Part shown: piece after piece, positions 58,789-64,000 of the stretch
Position numbering within the stretch: position 1 is the first letter of the stretch
How the letters are laid out: each line of letters starts with the position of its first letter
NCBI RefSeq assembly: GCF_024169655.1
Contig: NZ_JALJWV010000001.1
Span: 873,001 to 937,000 of the forward strand
Origin: Pseudomonas marginalis
GTDB taxonomy: Bacteria > Pseudomonadota > Gammaproteobacteria > Pseudomonadales > Pseudomonadaceae
Reading direction: 5' to 3'
Length of the DNA: 64,000 nt
Program-made: the position numbers and the translations under genes
Notes under the pieces: generated by a model
The model's input: the letters and a program-made list of their open reading frames with translations, nothing else
Database searches by the model: none
What the model was told of the DNA's origin: nothing

Positions 58789-59049
58789 ATGCAGCGAATC
58801 TATGAACCGGAAAACCTGATGGAAGGCGAGTTACTGCAGCAGATGCTCGCCAGCGAAGGGATCGAGGCGCATTTGGTGGGGGCCCATTTGCTCGGTGGTA
58901 CGGGCGAGTTGCCGATTTTCGGGCTGCTGGGGCTGGAGGTGGACAATGACCAGGCCGCCTCCGCCCGCGAGCTGATCACCATCTATAACGGCGCGCAACC
59001 GTTGCCCGGTGATGAACCCGACAACTTCCCTGATGTATTGGTCTGTTAG
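58789..59049 (+). CDS. DUF2007 family protein
   Basis: This 86-residue protein has the DUF2007 pattern: MQRIYEPENLMEGELLQQML, then LASEGIEAHLVGAHLLGGTG and a LGLEVDNDQAASARELI end. The family is described as putative signal-transducing with a small ferredoxin-like fold; no role is proven. ATG 58789 fits the family N-terminus, while a longer frame reaches back into the previous gene. It lies 36 bases upstream of the SRAP gene. Confidence 0.87.
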   Translation: MQRIYEPENLMEGELLQQMLASEGIEAHLVGAHLLGGTGELPIFGLLGLEVDNDQAASARELITIYNGAQPLPGDEPDNFPDVLVC

Positions 59050-59085
59050 GCTGTCGGTCGGTTTACCCAAGAGTCGTGTTGCCCC

Positions 59086-59706
59086 ATGTGTGGACGTTAT
59101 GCCCTGTTTCGCTGGAATCCCACGTTTGCTGCCTTGCCGGGCTTTCCGGCGGATCAGCAGGCCCAGTGGAATATTTCTCCGAATGATTCGGTGCTGATCC
59201 AGCGCGCCGCCGACGGCCAGCGCACCCTGGCGCGTGCCCGTTGGGGCCTGACGCCGCCTTGGCTGACGGACCTTTCCCGCACCCCGGCGCATGCCCGCGC
59301 CGAAACCCTGGCTGAGCAACCGATGTTTCGCGAAGCGTTTCGTCAACGCCGTTGCCTGCTGCCGGCCAACGGTTTCTACGAATGGCGTGGCACTCAGCGT
59401 AAGCGGCCGTACTGGCTGACGCCAGGGGAAGGTTCGACGCTGTTTTTCGCGGCTATCTGGGAAGCGTATCCAGTGCAGGAGCAGGTGTGGTTGAGCACGG
59501 CGGTGGTGACGCAGGCGGCGCAGAGTCAGCGGCGGCCATTGATTCTGGACGCGGCGGGGCAGGAGGCGTGGCTGAATCCCGAAACGCCCTTGCACGTATT
59601 GCAGGGGTTGCTGACCAGTGAGCCCGTCCCTTTGCGCGAGCGGGTTTTGGCCAACATGGTCAACGATCCCAAACTCAATGGGCCGGAGTGCCTGACCCCG
59701 GCTTGA
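59086..59706 (+). CDS. SRAP domain protein (YedK/HMCES-like abasic-site sensor)
   Basis: This 206-residue protein of the SOS-response-associated peptidase family covalently caps abasic sites in single-stranded DNA through Cys2. It begins MCGRYALF, with the catalytic cysteine exposed after Met removal. Other motifs are RWGLTPPWLTD (about 64-74), NARAET-like HARAETLAEQPMFREAFRQR (about 79-98) and CLLPANGFYEWRG (about 100-112). No LexA box was searched for in detail. It is likely co-expressed with the DUF2007 gene. Confidence 0.93.
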   Translation: MCGRYALFRWNPTFAALPGFPADQQAQWNISPNDSVLIQRAADGQRTLARARWGLTPPWLTDLSRTPAHARAETLAEQPMFREAFRQRRCLLPANGFYEWRGTQRKRPYWLTPGEGSTLFFAAIWEAYPVQEQVWLSTAVVTQAAQSQRRPLILDAAGQEAWLNPETPLHVLQGLLTSEPVPLRERVLANMVNDPKLNGPECLTPA

Positions 59707-59861
59707 ATTTTGATCGGATTGATCCAGCCTGTTGCTGTGGCGGGAATGTGGGATGTATCCGAAATTTAGCGTCTACACGTCTGATGTATCTGGCGCCGAT
59801 ACAAATCACCGCCTAGGATACGCGCCATGTTTTCAGGGCGTCTTTCAGGGAGAGTGTGTTG

Positions 59862-60680
59862 ATGAAAAAATCATTGGCCGTAAGTGTATTGGCGGCGGCG
59901 GTGCTGCTGGCCGGGTGTCAGTCGGTCAACACCACCAGCGGCGGTGCCGTTGGGGTGGAGCGCAAGCAGTACATGTTCAGCATGCTGTCGAGCCAGGAAG
60001 TCGACCAGATGTATGCGCAGTCCTACCAGCAGACCCTGGGTGAGGCCGGCGGCAAAGGCCTGGTCGACAAGACCAGCGCCAACGCCAAGCGCGTGCAGGC
60101 CATCGCCAACCGCCTGATCGCCCAGGCGCCCACCTTCCGTCCGGATGCGGCGCAATGGAAGTGGGAAGTGAACCTGATCAAGAGCGATGAGATGAACGCC
60201 AACTGCGGGCCGGGCGGCAAGATCTTCGTGTACAGCGCGTTGATCGATAACCTCAAGCTCACCGATGACGAACTGGCGGCGGTGATGGGCCATGAAATCG
60301 CCCACGCTTTGCGTGAACATGGCCGTGAAGCCATGTCCAAAGCCTATGGCATCGAGATGGCCAAGCAAGGCGCCGGCGCGTTGTTCGGCCTGGGCCAGGA
60401 CAGCCTGGCCCTGGCCGATACCGTGGCCAACTACGGCATGACCTTGCCCAACAGCCGCAGCAATGAAAACGAAGCGGACCTGATCGGCCTGGAGCTGGCG
60501 GCCCGTGCCGGTTACAACCCGAACGCCGCCATCACGTTGTGGAACAAAATGGCCAAGGCTTCGGAAGGCTCGCCACCGGAGTTCATGAGCACTCACCCGG
60601 CCTCCGACAGCCGGATCGCCTCGTTGCAGGCGGCGATTCCGAAGGTGATGCCGCTCTACCAACAGGCCAAGAAGTCCTGA
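59862..60680 (+). CDS. M48-family metalloprotease lipoprotein
   Basis: This 272-residue lipoprotein has a lipobox LLAGC (Cys18 or so) and an M48 peptidase domain with the zinc motif HEIAHALREHGR (about 145-156) and the third-ligand stretch NENEADLIGLELAARAGYNP (about 203-222). Relatives include LoiP/YggG and BepA, which degrade misfolded envelope proteins. It lacks the TPR domain of BepA. ATG 59862 is chosen, with CAGGGAGAG upstream. A degenerate REP follows. Confidence 0.92.
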   Translation: MKKSLAVSVLAAAVLLAGCQSVNTTSGGAVGVERKQYMFSMLSSQEVDQMYAQSYQQTLGEAGGKGLVDKTSANAKRVQAIANRLIAQAPTFRPDAAQWKWEVNLIKSDEMNANCGPGGKIFVYSALIDNLKLTDDELAAVMGHEIAHALREHGREAMSKAYGIEMAKQGAGALFGLGQDSLALADTVANYGMTLPNSRSNENEADLIGLELAARAGYNPNAAITLWNKMAKASEGSPPEFMSTHPASDSRIASLQAAIPKVMPLYQQAKKS

Positions 60681-60706
60681 TATTCCAACGCTTATGAAGA
60701 CCCAAA

Positions 60707-60734
60707 TGTGGGAGGGGGCTTGTCCCTTCCCACA
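60707..60734. repeat. degenerate collapsed REP palindrome
   Basis: TGTGGGAGGGGGCTTG joins directly to TCCCTTCCCACA. The ends match those of REP pairs elsewhere in the window but the core and spacer are missing. It sits at the convergent junction of the M48 gene and the GDT1 gene. Confidence 0.7.
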
Positions 60735-60761
60735 GTGGATTGGGTTTGCAGGCTTAGATCC

Positions 60762-61346
60762 TTAGATCCAGCCGCTGCTCTGCATAGCCTTGTACACCGC
60801 CACGATCGCCAGGACGAAAAACGCTGTAGCCGCCAGTCGACGAATCAAGGTCAGCGGCAATTTCTCCGCGGCAAAATTCCCCGCCAGAACCACCGGTACG
60901 TTGGCAATCAACATGCCCAGGGTGGTGCCGATAATCACCAGCCACAGCTCAGGGTATTGCGCCGCCAGCATCACCGTGGCGATCTGCGTCTTGTCGCCGA
61001 TTTCGGCGAGGAAGAACGCAATCAGGGTGGTCAGGAACGGCCCGAACTTGCGCGAGGTACTGGCTTCGTCATCGTCGAGTTTGTCCGGCACCAGGGTCCA
61101 CAGCGCCGTGGCGCAGAAGCTCGCCGCGAGAATCCAGTGCAGCACCGCTGTCGAGAAGAAACTACCGAACCAGGCACCCACGGCACCGGCGGCGGCATGG
61201 TTAGCCAGGGTCGCGGCGATGATGCCGGCGATGATCGGCCAGGGTTTGCGAAAGCGTGCGGCAAGGATGAGCGCGAGCAGTTGGGTCTTGTCGCCGATTT
61301 CGGCCAAGGCAACGATTGCGGTAGGTACGAGCAGTGAATCGAGCAT
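60762..61346 (-). CDS. GDT1/TMEM165-family manganese exporter
   Basis: This 194-residue membrane protein of the UPF0016/GDT1 family has six hydrophobic helices in two repeats, each with the E-x-G-D-K-T motif: ALAEIGDKTQLLAL (about 14-27) and FLAEIGDKTQIATV (about 111-124). Bacterial members export Mn(II) or related divalent cations (MneA type). A yybP-ykoY-type manganese riboswitch lies directly upstream and supports this. The start is ATG 61346. Confidence 0.93.
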   Translation of the reverse strand: MLDSLLVPTAIVALAEIGDKTQLLALILAARFRKPWPIIAGIIAATLANHAAAGAVGAWFGSFFSTAVLHWILAASFCATALWTLVPDKLDDDEASTSRKFGPFLTTLIAFFLAEIGDKTQIATVMLAAQYPELWLVIIGTTLGMLIANVPVVLAGNFAAEKLPLTLIRRLAATAFFVLAIVAVYKAMQSSGWI

Positions 61347-61550
61347 CAGGTTGGTTTCCAGGGGCGGGTCGACACGGCTATGACACGTACAGCCTTCCCG
61401 CCCCGGGTAAGGTGTGCGTGTCATAGGTCTTGTCAAACCCCGGTCCGTCTGAGCGGACTCCTGGGTCGCATACGCCATGGTCTGTTGACCAAGTATGTTG
61501 ACGTATGCCGGACGAGCGTGGCGCTCGTGGGAGACTACTCCCCTAGGACG
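61347..61550 (-). promoter_or_regulatory. yybP-ykoY manganese riboswitch with expression platform
   Basis: Read on the minus strand, the leader has the class hallmarks: GGGGAGTAG (61535-61543) near the 5' end and AAGACCTATG (61423-61432) at the 3' end, with a stem-loop arm between (GCATACG/CGTATGC). P1 forms from TAGG and CCTA. The expression platform is readable: CTATGACACG (61417-61426) can instead pair with CGTGTCATAG (61378-61387), and GGGGCGGG (61397-61404) with CCCGCCCC (61361-61368). These pairings interlock, so they should be alternatives. The second lies just ahead of the ATG. Mn binding would then turn the exporter on. Confidence 0.88.
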
Positions 61551-61606
61551 GAGCGGATTCTGCCTAGGCGAAATCCATTCGGCAAGTGTTCTTTTGCAAA
61601 CGCCGG

Positions 61607-62605
61607 TCAGCCGCGCTTGGCGCGATAGATGCGAAAACCATTGCCTTCGGCCTTGATCGCACACACGCCCAAGTGCTCTTCGATCAGTGGCTGGTACTTC
61701 AGGAAACTGTTGGCAACCAGCCGAAGTTCGCCGCCTTTTGCCAGGTGTTTCGCGGCTTTTCTCAGCAAGTTCTCCGTGGCGAAGTAGTCGGTGTGGACTC
61801 CCACATGGAACGGCGGGTTGCTCAGGATCGCGTTCAAGCCCATCGGCGCGGCATCGATGCCGTCTGCGGTCAGCACGTCGGCTTCCAGACCGTTGGCGGC
61901 CAGGGTCAGGCGGCTGCTGGCGGTGGCGAAGGCGTCCACATCCAGCATCGTCACCGCATTGTGCGGGTAGCGACGTTTGACCGCCGCGCCCAACACTCCA
62001 GCGCCGCAACCGAAGTCCAGCAGGTGGCCACTGGGCAGTTTGTCCAAGTGTTCCAGCAACAATTCGGTGCCGCGATCCAGGCGGCCATGGCTGAATACGC
62101 CCGGCAGGCTCACCACTTTCAGCGGCCCTTCGGCCAGCGGCACTTCGAAGACCTGCGCCAGGCTCTCCAGCTCAACCGCTTGCGGCGCGTTGGCCACGGT
62201 GACCTGCCACAACTGGCAGTGGCGTGCGTTATCGAGTTTGCGCGGTTTGCCGAAGGGGATCATCTGCTTGGCGGCGCTTTCGATACCGCCTTTTTTCTCC
62301 CCCACCAGAAACAGCTCGGCGTCGGGCAGGCGCGCGGCCACGGCGTTGAGCAGGTAGTCGGTCAGGTCCTTGGACTTGGGCAGGAAGATCACTGCCGCAT
62401 CAAACGCGCGCTGCGGCACATTCACGCCGAACTGGCTGCGCTCGGGGAAACGTGCGTCGAGCGCCGCCTGGTCACCGGCATGCCAGCACCAGCCATGCGC
62501 ATTGGGCAGGCGGCCGAGCAAATCGTCGGCGGGTAACCCCACGAGCAGCAGGTTGCCTTGAAAAAGTTCGGCCTGACGAAGCAGTACTTCACTGCGCGGA
62601 TCCAT
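61607..62605 (-). CDS. rsmC: 16S rRNA (guanine-1207-N2)-methyltransferase
   Basis: This 332-residue methyltransferase has two tandem Rossmann-like halves. The N-terminal half is a degenerate copy ([18 protein letters not shown]). The C-terminal half is the active one, with SAM motif [16 protein letters not shown] (about 194-209) and the catalytic NPPFHVG (about 263-269). This layout and the NPPF motif fit RsmC, which methylates G1207 of 16S rRNA. Start at ATG 62605. Confidence 0.93.
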   Translation of the reverse strand: MDPRSEVLLRQAELFQGNLLLVGLPADDLLGRLPNAHGWCWHAGDQAALDARFPERSQFGVNVPQRAFDAAVIFLPKSKDLTDYLLNAVAARLPDAELFLVGEKKGGIESAAKQMIPFGKPRKLDNARHCQLWQVTVANAPQAVELESLAQVFEVPLAEGPLKVVSLPGVFSHGRLDRGTELLLEHLDKLPSGHLLDFGCGAGVLGAAVKRRYPHNAVTMLDVDAFATASSRLTLAANGLEADVLTADGIDAAPMGLNAILSNPPFHVGVHTDYFATENLLRKAAKHLAKGGELRLVANSFLKYQPLIEEHLGVCAIKAEGNGFRIYRAKRG

Positions 62606-62635
62606 GGTCTGCTCCTTGAAAAGGGGCGCAGTTTA

Positions 62636-63601
62636 TCAACTGACGACGCGCAGCGGGGCGCCGCTGAAAAAGCCGCGGGCGTTTTCCGCCAGTTGACCGA
62701 CGATCCGCTGTCGCGCTTCGCGACTGCCCCAGGCATTGTGGGGCGTAACGATCAAGCGCGGGATGTCGTCGGCCAGCAGCGGGTTGCCATGCACCGGGGG
62801 TTCGACGCTCAGCACATCGGTCGCCGCGCCGCCCAGGTGCCCATTGCGCAAGGCATCGGCCAGGGCCTGTTCGTTGATCAAGCCACCGCGCGCAGTGTTG
62901 ACGATAAACGCGCCGGGCTTGAGTAGCGCCAGTTCGCGGGCGCCGATCAAGTCGCGGGTGTGTTCGTTGAGCGGGCAGTGCAGCGTCAACGCGTCGACCT
63001 GCGCCAGCAGTTCATCCAGCGGCACGCGATCGGCGCGGGCAGGGCGCCCGGGAATAGCGCCGAGTATGACGCGCATGCCGAAGGCTTCGGCCAGCCGCGC
63101 GACGGCGCTGCCCAGTTCGCCATGGCCCAGCAGGCCGAGGGTTTTGCCTTCGAGTTCGACGATGGGGTGATCCAGCAGGCAGAACTGCTTGGCCTGTTGC
63201 CATTTGCTGGCCTTCACGTCCCGCTGATAGTCGTTCAAACGCGTCGCCAGGTTCAGCAGCAGCATGATCGTATGCTGCGCCACCGACGGTGTGCCGTAGC
63301 CCTGGCAGTTACTCACGGTGACACCATGGGTGCGGGCGGCTTCAAGGTCGACGTTATTGGTGCCGGTGGCTGACACCAGGATCAGCTTGAGCTCGGGGCA
63401 GGCCGCCAAGGTTTCGCTGTTGAGCGCAATCTTGTTGCTGATGGCGACTTGGGCGCCTTGCAGGCGTTCGAGCACATTCTGCGGCGTGGTCTGCTCAAAC
63501 AGCTGCAGGTCGCTGAAGCAGTTTCGCAACTCGCTGAGGTCGAGGTCCCCCAAGTCGAGGGATGGGTGATCGAGGAAGACGGCGCGGCGATTGTTCGTCA
63601 T
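62636..63601 (-). CDS. D-2-hydroxyacid dehydrogenase
   Basis: This 321-residue NAD(P)-dependent dehydrogenase is of the D-isomer 2-hydroxyacid family. The nucleotide fingerprint is LGLLGHGELGSAVARLAEAF (about 150-169). The catalytic Arg lies near VSATGTNNVDLEAARTHGV, the Glu in the segment around 262 and the His in VTPHNAWGSREARQ (about 286-299). The length and motifs resemble glycerate (hydroxypyruvate) dehydrogenase HprA, but the substrate is not decided by sequence. ATG 63601 is used rather than the TTG directly before. Confidence 0.9.
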   Translation of the reverse strand: MTNNRRAVFLDHPSLDLGDLDLSELRNCFSDLQLFEQTTPQNVLERLQGAQVAISNKIALNSETLAACPELKLILVSATGTNNVDLEAARTHGVTVSNCQGYGTPSVAQHTIMLLLNLATRLNDYQRDVKASKWQQAKQFCLLDHPIVELEGKTLGLLGHGELGSAVARLAEAFGMRVILGAIPGRPARADRVPLDELLAQVDALTLHCPLNEHTRDLIGARELALLKPGAFIVNTARGGLINEQALADALRNGHLGGAATDVLSVEPPVHGNPLLADDIPRLIVTPHNAWGSREARQRIVGQLAENARGFFSGAPLRVVS

Positions 63602-63685
63602 CAACTGTACCTTTTGTGACAGGGTTCGAAGGCGTAATCTACCGAGCCTATCAGATGAAATAATCTGTTACTTAATGGAGTGAGT

Positions 63686-64000
63686 ATGTACGTCGCCGAG
63701 TTTTTGACCGTGGCCCTGATTCACCTGTTGGCGGTAGCCAGCCCCGGCCCGGATTTCGCGGTGGTGGTCCGCGAAAGTGTCACCCACGGCCGCCGCGCCG
63801 GGACCTGGACCGCATTGGGCGTGGGTTCGGCGATTTTCCTGCACGTGGGGTACTCGTTGCTCGGCATCGGCTTGATCGTGTCCCAGTCCATCGTGCTGTT
63901 CAACGCGCTGAAATGGGCGGCGGCGGCTTACCTGCTGTACATCGGCTTCAAGGCCCTGCGCGCACAGCCGGCCAAGCCTGCCGCTGAAGGCGAACTGCAC
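63686..64000 (+). CDS. LysE/RhtB family amino-acid exporter, N-terminal part (3' end outside window)
   Basis: This is the first 105 residues of a LysE-family translocator. It starts MYVAEFLTVALIHLLAVASP and contains PGPDFAVVVRESVTHGRRAG, the family's conserved loop after TM1. Two further helices follow (SAIFLHVGYSLLGIGLIVS; AAAYLLYIGFKAL). GGAG at 63677-63680 precedes ATG 63686 by 5 bases. The gene runs off the right edge. It is divergent from the hydroxyacid dehydrogenase. Substrate is unknown. Confidence 0.9.
   Translation, partial: MYVAEFLTVALIHLLAVASPGPDFAVVVRESVTHGRRAGTWTALGVGSAIFLHVGYSLLGIGLIVSQSIVLFNALKWAAAAYLLYIGFKALRAQPAKPAAEGELH

Noticed and set aside
60762..62009. 415-residue minus-strand frame joining the GDT1 gene to upstream sequence
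   Set aside because: The part before MLDSLLVPT runs through the riboswitch and the rsmC 3' end in another frame; the family N-terminus and the riboswitch fix the start at 61346.

Overview
This window is a 64 kb piece of a Pseudomonas chromosome, most likely of the P. fluorescens group. The basis is high GC, strong GC3 codon use, gene order shared with P. aeruginosa as I recall it (petBC-sspAB, gatCAB/mreBCD-maf-rng-yhdP-tldD, fagA-fumC-sodA, ptsO-rapZ-ptsN-hpf-rpoN-lptBAC-kdsCD, mlaFEDCB-ibaG-murA-hisGDC), and several short intergenic repeats of the Pseudomonas REP/REPIN type. It is almost entirely core genome. I found no rRNA, tRNA, CRISPR array, transposase, integrase or prophage.

Layout. 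1-2.7 kb: end of the cytochrome bc1 operon and sspA-sspB. 2.7-10.1 kb: a galactarate-type catabolic cluster (FadR-like regulator, kdgD, semialdehyde dehydrogenase, MFS permease, garD), interrupted by two small unknown genes on the other strand. 10.3-13.1 kb: AEC transporter, CMD-fold protein, a CaCA-type antiporter with altered ion-site residues, and a short RlpA-like lipoprotein. 13.3-21.6 kb: gatCAB divergent from mreBCD-maf-rng. 21.7-29.9 kb: yhdP, a nitrilase-family hydrolase, tldD, darP and pmbA. 30.0-33.8 kb: a Fur-box-headed operon fagA-fumC-orf-sodA and a ZIP transporter. 33.9-40.9 kb (minus strand): PTS-Ntr genes with rpoN, then LPS transport and Kdo synthesis genes. 41.2-49.4 kb: the Mla lipid-transport operon, ibaG, murA and hisGDC. 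49.5-54.7 kb: uraA-upp, hpt, two unknown genes and mqo. 55.5-64 kb: small conserved proteins, an acyltransferase, a SRAP protein, an M48 protease lipoprotein, a GDT1-type manganese exporter under a yybP-ykoY riboswitch, rsmC, a 2-hydroxyacid dehydrogenase and the start of a LysE-family exporter.

How genes work together. Much of the window serves the cell envelope: MreBCD shape, LptABC and KdsCD for LPS, Mla for outer-membrane lipid asymmetry, MurA for peptidoglycan, YhdP, RlpA-like and lipoproteins. A second theme is metal and oxidative stress: the Fur-controlled iron-free fumarase and Mn-SOD, a ZIP importer, and a Mn-riboswitch-controlled exporter.

The most unusual non-coding signal is a roughly 300-bp branched inverted repeat between hisG and hisD. 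Others worth a look are a long hairpin between petC and sspA, an operator-like 10-mer shared by the regulator and kdgD promoters, an apparent ATT start for mreC, and an antiporter lacking the acidic residue in both alpha repeats. All calls are from reading the sequence; no searches were run.
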